Positions 55,144 through 64,000 of a stretch of DNA of 64,000 bases are shown piece after piece (the first letter of the stretch is position 1; every line of letters starts with the position of its first letter). The notes under the pieces are model-generated. The model saw nothing but the letters and a program-made list of their open reading frames with translations. It was not told the origin of the DNA and did not search any database. This stretch comes from Legionella micdadei. GTDB taxonomy: Bacteria; Pseudomonadota; Gammaproteobacteria; Legionellales; Legionellaceae. The translations under genes were made by a program, and so were the position numbers. The DNA lies in NCBI RefSeq assembly GCF_000953635.1, contig NZ_LN614830.1:356001-420000 (forward strand), in the 5' to 3' direction.

Positions 55144-56343
55144 TTATTTATCGACAATAATTAATTGCCAAAATGAATTCGCAAGGAGAAGAATTGAAAA
55201 TATAATAACTAGCCATTGCGAGATTTTTCCTCCAGGCACTGTGTAACGAGGTGAAAACTTCTTTCTTCCATAGACTGACATCAGGGCAGGTAATAAAAGA
55301 AGTAGGATTACGCAAAAAATTCCAGCGTAATTTAATGCATGAATGTATGCTCCAGGGTAATAGATAACAACGAGAAGCGGTGGTAAGAAGGTTAATAGAA
55401 ATAAACCTAACCCCTGTCGCCCGCTTTGTACCATATTTAAGCCATCAGCTAGAAAGCTTATAAGGCAAAGTGATACGCCCAAAAAAGCAGTCAGCATGCA
55501 TATCGAAGTAAAAAAGTTAAATAAGGAGGTTATCATTGTGTTTTGTACAGTGTTCGAAAGTGTTGCTGCTAAAGCGGAAGTGGTGTGTTCGTTATGCATT
55601 AATGCAGCAAGACCATTGTCCCCAGAAGTAGGTAAGCTACCAATAATCACCGCATCCCAAGCTAAGTAACACAAAAGCGGAATCAGTGAACCAATAAACA
55701 CCACTTTCCTAAGCGTATTAATATCATCGTTAAAATAATCACGTAAGTTGGGAACAATAATAGCAAAACCAAAAGAGGTAATTAGAATCATTACTGTTCC
55801 GGTAATGTATTGATAATTACCGCCACTGAGATAATTAGGCTGAATATGAGGCGCAATGAGAATAACGAGAATAAAATAAACGCCTAGTTTTCCAAACATT
55901 AAGCCACGATTTAACAGATCAACGCTACGGATTCCCCCGTAAACCACTAAACCAAAGATGAGCGTGAATAATGTACTGGCGAGCCAATCACTAACTGGAA
56001 AGCCTATCCGGGAAAATAGGTTCCCAAAAACATCTGCTCCTCCTGAGATATAAGCGGAGAGTAAAGTGTAAAGTAGAAATAAATAACTTAGCCAAGCAGC
56101 AAGAAGGCCAGGAGAGCCAAGAGTAGCTGCAGCCATGGAAACCATGTGTTTACCAGGAGGTAAAAAAAGATTTGTTTCAACAATAAATAAAGCTCCCAAC
56201 GTCATTACCGCCCAGCAAAGCAGAAGAAATAATGAAGACTCCCAAAAGCCTGTTGCAGCATTAGCTACTGGCAAGGCGAGCATACCGCCGCCGATGGATG
56301 TGCCGACTATGAGAAGAATACCGCCAATAAATCTGGATTTCAT
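55144..56343 (-). CDS. Aromatic amino acid permease, TyrP type, second copy
   Basis: A 399-residue, 11-helix HAAAP carrier: MKSRFIGGILLIVGTSIGGG at the N-terminus, LLYTLLSAYISGGADVF, SFGFAIIVPNLRDYFNDDI and NHDINTLRK-like loop. It is clearly paralogous to the downstream copy, and the helix 1 half is almost the same sequence. Only 28 nt separate it from the OmpA-like lipoprotein gene upstream, so ompA-like, tyrP, tyrP may be one transcript. Which aromatic acid each copy prefers is not readable. Confidence 0.88.
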   Translation of the reverse strand: MKSRFIGGILLIVGTSIGGGMLALPVANAATGFWESSLFLLLCWAVMTLGALFIVETNLFLPPGKHMVSMAAATLGSPGLLAAWLSYLFLLYTLLSAYISGGADVFGNLFSRIGFPVSDWLASTLFTLIFGLVVYGGIRSVDLLNRGLMFGKLGVYFILVILIAPHIQPNYLSGGNYQYITGTVMILITSFGFAIIVPNLRDYFNDDINTLRKVVFIGSLIPLLCYLAWDAVIIGSLPTSGDNGLAALMHNEHTTSALAATLSNTVQNTMITSLFNFFTSICMLTAFLGVSLCLISFLADGLNMVQSGRQGLGLFLLTFLPPLLVVIYYPGAYIHALNYAGIFCVILLLLLPALMSVYGRKKFSPRYTVPGGKISQWLVIIFSILLLANSFWQLIIVDK

Positions 56344-56371
56344 TTATGTACCTAACATCAAAAAGCAAGTT

Positions 56372-57067
56372 CTATTTTGTTGCGCTTATCGGGACTGGTT
56401 CAACTTGAGGAGTTGAACAATCTTTGAATATCTGAATTTCAATGCGACGATTATACGCACTACCATGGATGAGCTTATTATCACCAACAGGGTTTTTATC
56501 ACCATATCCTTCAGCAATCAAGCGTCGTGCAGAAATGCCGTTAGCCCAAAGGAAGGTTACCATGGTTTCAGCTCGAGCTTGAGACATGAGTTTTTTACTG
56601 TGACGCGAACCCACGTTATCGGTAAAACCAGCAACGTAAATCGGACAGCACTTATGGAATGTTTTGATTAATTTAATTAAGGTATTTAAGCCGGCAAAGC
56701 AAAGATCATTTAACCGGGCGTTGTTAAACACATAATAGCGATCTGTGGGAACGATAATAGTAACTGTATCACCGTACTCAATGTATTGCATATCCAGTTT
56801 ACGTAGCTGTTTGATTAGCATGGGTCTGCTGTCTTTATAAAGGCCAACACTAGCACCTACAGCTGCACCAATTGCCGCACCAGCAAGAACTGGCGCTCCT
56901 CCTGAAACGGCGACCGCGGCAGAGCCTAGTATCGTAGCTGGGGGAGTCGTAGTATAGACACGGCGATAAGGTTTAAAGTTGTTATAGGGGGGGTGAAAAC
57001 AGCCACTAAAAGCTAAAGCTAACAGGCTAACAAAGGCCAAGCGCCCAATCGAGCTCTTGTGTGACAT
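56372..57067 (-). CDS. OmpA-family lipoprotein with glycine zipper
   Basis: ATG 57067 is chosen: AGGAG sits 5 nt ahead, while the ORF's upstream GTG (57073) has no such site. Signal peptide with lipobox FSGC places the lipid on a Cys near residue 23. A glycine-zipper-like helix (GAPVLAGAAIGAAVGASVGL) follows, then the OmpA/MotB peptidoglycan-binding domain (about 115-220): IYVAGFTDNVGSRHSKKLMS, ISARRLIAEGYGDKNP and NRRIEIQI. It should anchor the outer membrane to the wall. It has the same build as Dot/Icm-linked OmpA lipoproteins, but a direct link to that system is not shown. Confidence 0.88.
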   Translation of the reverse strand: MSHKSSIGRLAFVSLLALAFSGCFHPPYNNFKPYRRVYTTTPPATILGSAAVAVSGGAPVLAGAAIGAAVGASVGLYKDSRPMLIKQLRKLDMQYIEYGDTVTIIVPTDRYYVFNNARLNDLCFAGLNTLIKLIKTFHKCCPIYVAGFTDNVGSRHSKKLMSQARAETMVTFLWANGISARRLIAEGYGDKNPVGDNKLIHGSAYNRRIEIQIFKDCSTPQVEPVPISATK

Positions 57068-57238
57068 TCCCACTCCTACTATAGATGAATTTTTCCATTA
57101 TTAAGCATCCATTTTTATTTCGCAATCAATGTCAGGTTAACTTACTCTTTTTTTATTGAAAATAATATAGATGTTCACTACGCAACAGGCTTATATTTAG
57201 TTTATAGTTTCAATAACTGGCGAATCGGATAATTTATC

Positions 57239-59119
57239 TTGGTTAAAAATAAGAAAAAAATACCCTGGGCTTTATCTCTAGCTGCTTTAGGCGTGGTTTT
57301 TGGAGATATCGGAACAAGTCCACTTTATGCTTTACGTCAGGCTCTTGGTGACTTGCCGCTTACTGAAGTGGATATTCTGGGTGTCTTATCTTTAATTTTT
57401 TGGTCATTGATCGTTGTTATTTCCATAAAATACCTCGTTATTGTTTTTCGCGCAGATAATGACGGTGAAGGAGGGGGGTTAGCGTTATTAGCATTACTTA
57501 AGCAAAAATCAACGAAATATGAGCATATCTTTTACTTGCTAGCTATTTTTAGCGCTGGATTATTGTTAGGCGATGGCATGTTAACTCCAGCCATTTCAGT
57601 CACAAGCGCCATCGAAGGACTAGAAACAATTTCCCCTAAATTCGATGATTTTGTGGTGCCTCTTTCTTGTGCTATCTTGATTTTCTTATTTGTTATGCAA
57701 TCACACGGGACAACCAAAATTGGTTCTGCATTTGGCCCCTTGTTATTGATTTGGTTTATTACGATCGCCATCTTGGGTTCAGTAGAAATTTATAAGCATC
57801 CTGTTGTGTTAAAGGCACTTCATCCTATCTATGCTTTCGATTATTTATACAATCATGGTCTAAAGGGCTATTACTTATTAGGTGATGTTTTCCTAGTGGT
57901 AACGGGCGGGGAGGCTCTTTATGCTGATATTGGCCATTTCGGTAAAAACCCTATCCGTTATAGTTGGTTTTTTGTTGTTTTGCCTTGCTTGCTTCTTAAT
58001 TATTTTGGACAGGGTGGTCATTTAATTAGCCATCCAGAAGCAATAGTCAATCCCTTTTATATGATTGCTCCGAATTGGTTTTCTATTCCCTTGCTGCTTA
58101 TCGCTACAATTGCTACAGTCATTGCTTCGCAAGCTGTCATTACAGCTACTTTTTCATTAACTAAGCAAGCTATTTTATTGGGTCTTTGCCCGCGGATTCC
58201 GGTGATTCAAACATCGAAAGAGCATGCTGGGCAAATCTATATTCCGCAGATGAATTTTGTACTCTTTGTTGGCACTATGCTAATCATTGTTACTTTCAGG
58301 AATTCGAGCAACATGACCCATGCCTATGGAATCGCAGTGAACCTAGTCATGTTACTAGTCACTACGATGGTCACTTATGCTGCAAGGCATATTTGGCTTT
58401 GGTCTTGGCCAAAAGTCGTTATCGTGTTTACGCCTTTTTTGTCGATTGATCTTCTTTTTTTAGGGGCGAATGCGCAAAAATTTCTGACCGGTGGATGGGC
58501 TCCGGTATGTTTTGCCTTAGTTATTGGTGTCATTATGTTCACCTGGAATTTGGGTTTGCAATACTTGAAGAATAATTTCTATATGCAAAAGGAAGATATT
58601 AGTAAAATTGTTAAACAGCTTAATTATAAATCACTGAGGCATTTGCGGGGTATCACCGCAATTTTCCTTACCGATACCTATGACCCTAGTGGGGGGAGTT
58701 TCCTTCATTTTTTAAAACTGAGCTATGCAGTCCCAGAAAATATTCTAATTGTAAGTTATGTTGTTGAAAATAAACCGCATATCGATCCTTCTAAACGATT
58801 TGAAATTAACCAAATCGATAAAAGGGTTTGTAAATTAACCTTACACTATGGTTTTATGGATAATATTTCTGTGCCGAAGGCTTTAGCAAAAGCAGTCGAA
58901 TATGAAATACTCCCATTTGAGTTTAAAGTTGAGTCGGCTACCTATTTTGTGGAAATTCCTAATGTTATAGCGTCTAAGAAAAAGAGAACATTGATGTTTT
59001 ATTGGCAAGAGAAGCTATTTGCTTTCTTGATGCGTAATTATTCTGCTAACTTAAATATTGAATTCTATAAATTGCCTTATAACAGGACAATTGCTATAGG
59101 AGCTTATTGCTTAATGTAA
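57239..59119 (+). CDS. kup: Low-affinity potassium transporter Kup
   Basis: A 626-residue potassium/proton symporter. Twelve helices in about 10-440, with ALGVVFGDIGTSPLYALRQ in helix 1, DGMLTPAISVTSAIEGLE, and LTGGEALYADIGHFGKNPIR, then a cytosolic C-terminal part (about 445-626). The first codon is TTG 57239 with no strong ribosome site. The length is typical (E. coli Kup has 622). It is monocistronic and divergent from the OmpA lipoprotein gene. Confidence 0.95.
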   Translation: MVKNKKKIPWALSLAALGVVFGDIGTSPLYALRQALGDLPLTEVDILGVLSLIFWSLIVVISIKYLVIVFRADNDGEGGGLALLALLKQKSTKYEHIFYLLAIFSAGLLLGDGMLTPAISVTSAIEGLETISPKFDDFVVPLSCAILIFLFVMQSHGTTKIGSAFGPLLLIWFITIAILGSVEIYKHPVVLKALHPIYAFDYLYNHGLKGYYLLGDVFLVVTGGEALYADIGHFGKNPIRYSWFFVVLPCLLLNYFGQGGHLISHPEAIVNPFYMIAPNWFSIPLLLIATIATVIASQAVITATFSLTKQAILLGLCPRIPVIQTSKEHAGQIYIPQMNFVLFVGTMLIIVTFRNSSNMTHAYGIAVNLVMLLVTTMVTYAARHIWLWSWPKVVIVFTPFLSIDLLFLGANAQKFLTGGWAPVCFALVIGVIMFTWNLGLQYLKNNFYMQKEDISKIVKQLNYKSLRHLRGITAIFLTDTYDPSGGSFLHFLKLSYAVPENILIVSYVVENKPHIDPSKRFEINQIDKRVCKLTLHYGFMDNISVPKALAKAVEYEILPFEFKVESATYFVEIPNVIASKKKRTLMFYWQEKLFAFLMRNYSANLNIEFYKLPYNRTIAIGAYCLM

Positions 59120-59189
59120 CTTGCGCAACTTGCTATTGAGAGAGGAGGCAATCTTTTGCACCAAGCCCCCTCTTTGGATAACATAGTCT

Positions 59190-60206
59190 TCAAAAAACCC
59201 TAGGACTAATATTGCAGTTATCCGATAACGGAACCTGTGGAACAATCACTTCAACATTGATGCCCTTAATTGTTGGACTGCTCAAGGCTTCATGCAAGTA
59301 ATCTATGAGAGGAACCTCCACGACATGGCCGAATTTTGAGGAAGCTTGCCTAAAATAAAGGATCCCTTGTTTCCAAAAAGCAAAGCCCAAATGAGAAACA
59401 TTTAAGTTAGTACCAATTTGTTCCCGTATGTCCCAATTAGGTCGTACGATTTCTATGATTGATGCATTGGGGATTTGTGCAAACAAAAACAGATTAGGAT
59501 TCCCTTGGGCATCAAATAGGGCAGTGAATGGTAGATAGGGCACTTGCGCCAACTGTTTCGGTAATTTGGAGCCCCTTTCTTTTAGCTCCGCTAACCGTTT
59601 GATTCGTTCATTTTCATCGGATGGATTTAAGTGGATATTTTTATCGGTAAAATGTTGGTACCAAGATGGTTTATCGATTAATGCTGAGGCTATCTCAGCT
59701 ACAGGTTTATTGTCTTTGTCTCGGAATGTTCCTGTAATATCTCTGATAAATCCTTGTTGTTGATTGTTAGGATTCCAATCGAGGGACATAAAATGATTTC
59801 GTGTTATGAAGCTCACTTTACCGTCCTTATAGCGAACTCTACTCATACACTGTTTAAATCCCTGCTGATCTTTTGCCAATGCTATAGCAAGCACAGTGGT
59901 GACATAGGTATCGCAATCAAACGCGTCTACACGATAGCGAGGTTCCTGATCAAAGCGCGCTTTCATCCCTTCTCCAAGAGCGCCTAGGATATAAGGCTTG
60001 CCTAAAAATTGGGCGCTGATGGCATCAAGTCGATTTGCCATGTCAGGGTTCGATAGGTGCTCCAGGCTATGATATAGTTCGGTGATTATTTGGTTGGCTT
60101 CTTGTTGTTTTGGATGAACAGCAGCCATAGATTGGCAGGATAAAAATACCAGAAAGGATGAAAAAACAATGCATTTTAACGTATGCATGCAGTAGACTGG
60201 GCGCAT
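59190..60206 (-). CDS. DUF1460 (NlpC/P60-like amidase) exported protein
   Basis: Start is ATG 60206 with AGGAG 5 nt upstream; the ORF opens further up at 60236. A signal peptide covers about 1-28 (MRPVYCMHTLKC...FLSCQSMAA). The DUF1460 core is present: FLGKPYILGALGEG, FDCDTYVTTVLAIALA with the Cys nucleophile, RNHFMSLDWNP with the His, and the late SHLGFAFWKQGILYFRQASS. The family is called N-acetylmuramoyl-L-alanine amidase-like and acts on cell-wall peptides, though few members have been tested. It lies divergent to spmA by about 60 nt. Confidence 0.88.
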   Translation of the reverse strand: MRPVYCMHTLKCIVFSSFLVFLSCQSMAAVHPKQQEANQIITELYHSLEHLSNPDMANRLDAISAQFLGKPYILGALGEGMKARFDQEPRYRVDAFDCDTYVTTVLAIALAKDQQGFKQCMSRVRYKDGKVSFITRNHFMSLDWNPNNQQQGFIRDITGTFRDKDNKPVAEIASALIDKPSWYQHFTDKNIHLNPSDENERIKRLAELKERGSKLPKQLAQVPYLPFTALFDAQGNPNLFLFAQIPNASIIEIVRPNWDIREQIGTNLNVSHLGFAFWKQGILYFRQASSKFGHVVEVPLIDYLHEALSSPTIKGINVEVIVPQVPLSDNCNISPRVF

Positions 60207-60268
60207 AGCCTCTCCTGTCGGGATAAAAAAGTGCATATTTTAACCTATTTTTACTATCGAGGTACAGA

Positions 60269-60877
60269 ATGCTAAACGCGATATGGCTAGGAATGATCTT
60301 TCTTTCATTGATTGTTGGTTTAGCCCAAGGACGACTTGATCAGGTTGTCCATGCCGTTACTGATTCAGCAAAATTGGGTTTTGAAATTGCATTAGGTTTA
60401 ACAGGAATCATGGCACTCTGGCTAGGGATCATGGCTATTGCTTCTGAATCGGGATTAATAAATCATCTTGCCAGAGGATTAAGACCAATATTGCGCCCTT
60501 TATTCCCCGATGTACCCGCTGATCACCCGGCGATGGGGGCAATTGTGCTCAACCTTGCAGCCAACATGCTTGGTTTGGCAAATGCCGCAACGCCATTTGG
60601 ATTGCAAGCAATGAAAGAACTCCAACGCCTTAATAAGCATGCGCAGGAGGCAACAAATGCAATGTGTACTTTTTTAGCAATTAATACGTCAAGCGTTCAA
60701 CTTATCCCTGCGACTGCTATTGCTTTTCTCGCAGCAAACGGCAGCCTACATCCCAGCAGTGTCATTTTTAGCTCCTTAATCGCTACCAGCATTTCAACGA
60801 TAGTAGCGATAGTTGCTGTTAAACAATTAGCCAAGCTACCCGCCTATCGAATCAGAGGAACTGAGGTCAATGAGTAA
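60269..60877 (+). CDS. spmA: SpmA-like nucleoside recognition (Gate) domain protein
   Basis: A 202-residue inner-membrane protein with the Gate/nucleoside-recognition pattern: SAKLGFEIALGLTGIMALWLG, ANMLGLANAATPFGLQAMKE and MCTFLAINTSSVQLIP. It is named after Bacillus SpmA, which with SpmB is needed for spore-core dehydration; in non-sporulating bacteria these two genes persist as a pair of unknown role. It overlaps spmB by 8 bp. Confidence 0.9.
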   Translation: MLNAIWLGMIFLSLIVGLAQGRLDQVVHAVTDSAKLGFEIALGLTGIMALWLGIMAIASESGLINHLARGLRPILRPLFPDVPADHPAMGAIVLNLAANMLGLANAATPFGLQAMKELQRLNKHAQEATNAMCTFLAINTSSVQLIPATAIAFLAANGSLHPSSVIFSSLIATSISTIVAIVAVKQLAKLPAYRIRGTEVNE

Positions 60878-61403
60878 TTTTGCTGATCAATTATCGAACT
60901 GGATTTTCCTTGCTTTTATCGTTGGGATTCCTCTTTATGGTGCATTGAAAAAAATTAATGTTTTTGATGCTTTTGTAACAGGGGCAAAACAAGGATTTGA
61001 AACGAGCGTGAGTATCATTCCTTACTTAATCGCCATGTTAGTTGCGATTGGCATGTTGCGGGCTTCTGGTTTTTTCGAGCTTATGCAAACATTGTTGTCC
61101 CCAGTATTATCTGCTCTAGGAATGCCATCTGAACTATTGCCCCTTGCATTAATAAGACCTTTTTCAGGCAGTGCTTCGACAGGAATTATGGCTGAGTTAA
61201 TACACCAACACGGTGGTGATTCTTTGATTGGAAAAACTGCCGCCACAATGATGGGGAGTACTGAAACAACCTTTTATGTGATTGCAGTTTATTTTGGTGC
61301 GGTTGGAATAAAACGCACCAGGCATGCGATTCCTGCAGGCCTCTTAGCGGACTTTGCGGGAGTTGTGGCAAGTGTGGTTATTTGTCGTTACCTCTTTGCT
61401 TAG
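60870..61403 (+). CDS. spmB: SpmB-like nucleoside recognition (Gate) domain protein
   Basis: A 177-residue partner of SpmA. Typical are VTGAKQGFETSVSIIPYLIA, LLPLALIRPFSGSASTGIMA, and MGSTETTFYVIAVYFGAVG in the membrane helices. The 8-bp overlap makes the stoichiometric pair likely. The conserved Arg/Ser/Glu residues in the helices suggest a channel or carrier for a small solute, which is inference. Confidence 0.9.
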   Translation: MSNFADQLSNWIFLAFIVGIPLYGALKKINVFDAFVTGAKQGFETSVSIIPYLIAMLVAIGMLRASGFFELMQTLLSPVLSALGMPSELLPLALIRPFSGSASTGIMAELIHQHGGDSLIGKTAATMMGSTETTFYVIAVYFGAVGIKRTRHAIPAGLLADFAGVVASVVICRYLFA

Positions 61404-61592
61404 GTTGAATTAATCTGCTGAACTAAGTTAAGAGTTACCCAAGAATTTAAAATTTCCCTGATGAAGTGGAAAAAACTCAATATCATAGACGTTTAGCGCT
61501 GCGTTCGTTATCTCTGTCAACGCTATCAAACGCATCGCGCCATCGTTCTTGATATCAGCATTTCAGATTGAAAAAAATGGTTAAGGAGAGAT

Positions 61593-62162
61593 ATGGTTCA
61601 GGTTAGACAAATAGTAAGAGGGGATTTACCTCGCTTAATCCCTGTTATGAAGCGTGATTGGTATGCCAGCTTTGTCGATTTTCGCCATGAGGATAAAAGT
61701 TTAACGAAAGATATACTGTTATTAAACGACATTGAGCAAGATTTTAATAATCCGCAACTTAGCTTTTATGGTCTCTTTAATGAAAACAATGAATTAATAG
61801 GCTTTGCCAAAATCAAACTCCTCGCTCAGAGCGCCTTTCTTTCCAGGTTATTTGTTAACGAGGATGAGGCTGGCAATGGGTATGACAGGCTTTTATTGCA
61901 AACATGTATCGAAGCGGCCCTGGGAGCAGGGATCCTCAGTATGAAAGTAGAGGTAGAAGATCTCAATAATGAAGCTATTTCATTTTATCAACGATTTGGA
62001 TTTACTCGCCAACCAAATAAAGTTCTTATCCCCTCAGCAGGTATCTATTTACATTATAATGTTTGTATGGTTTCGATGGATCTCCGGCATTCTCTCAATT
62101 TGATTGAAGAAGATGGTTTAGACGAAGTATTACCTCTCTCTTTTGCTTCTTCGGCAGCCTGA
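61593..62162 (+). CDS. GNAT family N-acetyltransferase
   Basis: A 189-residue protein, ATG 61593 with AAGGAG 4 nt ahead. The GNAT fold is visible: acetyl-CoA region LFVNEDEAGNGYDRLLLQTC, the beta-4 to helix step, then VEDLNNEAISFYQRFGFTRQ. The Q/R-x-x-G-x-G/A loop is changed to EDEAGNGYD. The C-terminal about 30 residues are an extension. The substrate (amine of a small molecule or protein) is unknown. Confidence 0.85.
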   Translation: MVQVRQIVRGDLPRLIPVMKRDWYASFVDFRHEDKSLTKDILLLNDIEQDFNNPQLSFYGLFNENNELIGFAKIKLLAQSAFLSRLFVNEDEAGNGYDRLLLQTCIEAALGAGILSMKVEVEDLNNEAISFYQRFGFTRQPNKVLIPSAGIYLHYNVCMVSMDLRHSLNLIEEDGLDEVLPLSFASSAA

Positions 62163-62298
62163 CTCAATAGAGGTATTCATCGCGCTACTTATTAGTAATA
62201 GGCTGGATACCTCGATGTACTCAAATCTGGCGGCTAAACCCAAATGGAACCTGATCCATTACTTTAATACAGCTGCATGCTTATAGGGTGCTGGGCGA

Positions 62299-63825
62299 TT
62301 ACCCTACTTTGGCATTCTTTTTAGTGGGATTCATTAACCGCCCTGTTTCATATAACTTTAACTGGGCTAACAATGTATTTGTATTGGCTTTAAAGGAAGC
62401 CATTTCTCTTGCTGGCACAGAGTTGCCTCTTGGTAGATTAACTGTGGTAGGATTTTTAGGTTGATTGTTGATATGAAATTCGTAGTGACAATGGGGTCCA
62501 GAAGCCAAGCCCGTTTGTCCAACATAACCAATGACCTGTCCACGCTTAACAAAAGTGCCTCTGGATAAACCTTTCTGGAATTTCAGCATATGCCCATAAA
62601 TGGTGCTGTAGGTCTTATTATGTTTAATCTTAATCATATTGCCGTAACCGCTTTGTCGGCCAATTATCTCGATGCGGCCATCTCCTGTTGCTAAAATGGG
62701 GGTGCCAATTGGTGCAGCTAAATCTACTCCCTTATGCGGCCTTCTATAACGGAGGATCGGATGATAGCGGGAGAGGCTAAATGTTGAACTGATATGGCTA
62801 AAGCGCAAAGGATAGCGATTGAAGGCGTTCTTTAAGCTGGTTCCTTGAGGCGTATAATAATCAGAGTGCCCACCGCGGCTTGTATGCAAAACAGCCTGAA
62901 ATGTTTTGCCCCGGTTTTTATAACTGACAGCAACAATATCGCCTACTCCTACTGGCTTGTCTTCGACAAAGTGCGCTTTGTAAATAATGGTGAATTGATC
63001 CCCTGCGCGCACATCTTTAGCAAAGTTGATATCCCAGGCAAAGATTTCAGTCATTTGTTGCATCAACTTATAAGGAATATTGTGGCGTTTTGCTGTGTTA
63101 TATAAAGAACCTCGCAGCGTTGCAGTTATATAATGATTATGAGTAGTTATTTTGTAAGAATTGATTTTACTTTTGTAATGCCGACCATCACGGGTCACAA
63201 CAACAAACTGAGTACTTGAGATAGGGGCAACCATCTTCTCCAGGGTATGATTTTTAATCAAGAACTCCAGTTGCTGGTTTGGTTTTAATTTCGCTAAAAC
63301 TTTAGTGCTTGGATTTTCTCGTATAATTGTTTGCAATGTTTGAGAAGTTAACCCCAGACGATTAAATACAGAAGCAAGCGAATCCCCTGGACGTGTTTTA
63401 ATTGTTTTTATCTCATTCTCTTGTACTGCTGAAGTAGTTGGTTTTGCTGTTATTGCGCTCGGTTGGGGTTTAGTGGCCGTTGTTTTGGCGGCTGATGCGG
63501 TTGTTGTTTGTGATTTTGAGGTATTAGCAGGAGATACAGTAGCCGCTTGAGGTTTGTTGTTAACAGCGCTTTGGGATATTTCTTTTGAACTTTTTGTAAA
63601 AGGAGCGGGCTCCCGCTTAGTGAGATGTGGCAGTTTTTGAGGAGGTGTTTCCAAGGCTTGGGGTGGGAGCAACGGATGTTCGTGAGTGTAGTTCGCTTTT
63701 TGTTTGTGTGAGAATGATTTAACTAGAATGAATGGTAAGGCGAATGCAATTGCCAATGCAATTAGAGCCAAAAGCTTAGATGGCTTAGTTGAATTTTTTA
63801 CTGAGACATTGGGTCGTTGATCCAT
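62299..63825 (-). CDS. mepM: M23 peptidoglycan DD-endopeptidase, MepM-like
   Basis: A 508-residue exported protein with one N-terminal membrane helix (about 17-34), a long Pro/Ala/Thr-rich spacer, a LysM/OapA-like domain (about 140-190, KTRPGDSLASVFNRLGL), an Csd3-like second domain, and a LytM/M23 catalytic domain (about 365-470) with HKGVDLAAP, the GHMLKF turn, and GPHCHYEFH (zinc/catalytic His). All M23 ligands are present, so it is active. It cuts D-Ala-mDAP crosslinks and lets new wall strands be added during elongation. The 175 bases that follow to the window end carry no gene. Confidence 0.9.
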   Translation of the reverse strand: MDQRPNVSVKNSTKPSKLLALIALAIAFALPFILVKSFSHKQKANYTHEHPLLPPQALETPPQKLPHLTKREPAPFTKSSKEISQSAVNNKPQAATVSPANTSKSQTTTASAAKTTATKPQPSAITAKPTTSAVQENEIKTIKTRPGDSLASVFNRLGLTSQTLQTIIRENPSTKVLAKLKPNQQLEFLIKNHTLEKMVAPISSTQFVVVTRDGRHYKSKINSYKITTHNHYITATLRGSLYNTAKRHNIPYKLMQQMTEIFAWDINFAKDVRAGDQFTIIYKAHFVEDKPVGVGDIVAVSYKNRGKTFQAVLHTSRGGHSDYYTPQGTSLKNAFNRYPLRFSHISSTFSLSRYHPILRYRRPHKGVDLAAPIGTPILATGDGRIEIIGRQSGYGNMIKIKHNKTYSTIYGHMLKFQKGLSRGTFVKRGQVIGYVGQTGLASGPHCHYEFHINNQPKNPTTVNLPRGNSVPAREMASFKANTNTLLAQLKLYETGRLMNPTKKNAKVG

Positions 63826-64000
63826 GTTTCGCCTTTACTACTGTCATCCTGGATGAATGCTGTTTATTTTGGCCAGTCGTCAATTCTACTCTAGGGTGTG
63901 TTGACAATTCCACTATCTTGGCCGAAATGGCTTAGATTTCTCATTTGCAGCATTTGCCTTTTCGGTAAATGCTGTGTGCTCGAGAATCAAGGCATTACAA

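Noticed and set aside
63942..63968. Hairpin CAGCATTTGCC / GGTAAATGCTG near the window end
   Set aside because: The stem is good but neither strand has a T-run, and the gene it would serve lies outside the window.

Overview
The window reads as chromosomal DNA of a member of the Legionellaceae; the species cannot be named from the sequence alone. The grounds are an AT-leaning gammaproteobacterial gene set, a phosphatase with the CX5RT signature and C-terminal membrane hairpin seen in Dot/Icm effectors of the SidF/SidP type, two tandem pairs of 12-TM MFS carriers of the Pht kind, duplicated TyrP-like permeases, flagellar FliK with a FlhB-tail protein, and several proteins I can match to no family. 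Most of the window is ordinary chromosome; accessory character is concentrated at 0-5.4 kb, 12.8-18.9 kb, 33.9-40.3 kb and 51.8-53.7 kb. No CRISPR array, rRNA or complete prophage was seen.

Layout. 0-5.4 kb: an internally duplicated protein of unknown function, a half-size EamA transporter, a D-Ala-D-Ala dipeptidase and the effector-like phosphatase. 5.6-8.5 kb: tRNA hydroxylase TrhO, a small lipoprotein, and a fliK/flhB-tail pair. 8.6-12.1 kb: a fused alpha/beta 2-oxoacid dehydrogenase E1 overlapping a glutaryl-CoA dehydrogenase. 12.8-18.9 kb: tRNA-Pro(GGG), integrase-type direct repeats, a gene cut by an ISL3-family insertion sequence, gene remnants, and a very large multidomain protein whose reading frame breaks at a CCC-C site. 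18.9-24.2 kb: SagB-type oxidoreductase, a PEBP protein, a 40-residue protein, a Spy-like protein, an acyltransferase and an alcohol dehydrogenase. 24.3-27.2 kb: a membrane histidine kinase overlapping a receiver-adenylate cyclase. 27.5-33.8 kb: two MFS carriers with phosphopentomutase (probable nucleoside salvage), Zur, and the HslVU protease. 33.9-40.3 kb: a methyltransferase, a membrane-tethered ATP-grasp ligase, an unknown protein, a secreted metalloprotease and a beta-barrel protein. 40.4-48.0 kb: SulP transporter, YihY, ArsC, WrbA, two exonuclease III paralogues, ribosomal protein L31 and malic enzyme. 48.2-51.7 kb: a second MFS pair and a Dam-type methylase. 51.8-53.7 kb: an unusual fusion of a ferritin-like diiron domain with a 2-oxoacid dehydrogenase E2 catalytic domain. 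53.8-63.8 kb: two TyrP permeases behind an OmpA-type lipoprotein, Kup, a DUF1460 amidase-like protein, SpmA/SpmB, a GNAT and an M23 endopeptidase.

The most noteworthy items are: (1) the ferritin-like/E2 acyltransferase fusion at 51.8 kb; (2) the roughly 1278-residue protein at 14.9-18.7 kb, whose two N-terminal repeats lie on either side of a +1 frame break at CCC-C; (3) a kinase to receiver-cyclase pair that could convert a membrane signal into cAMP; and (4) a dispersed intergenic repeat family with three copies at 48.0, 50.8 and 53.8 kb. Many genes here appear to start at TTG with a good Shine-Dalgarno, and several starts given below were moved on that ground.
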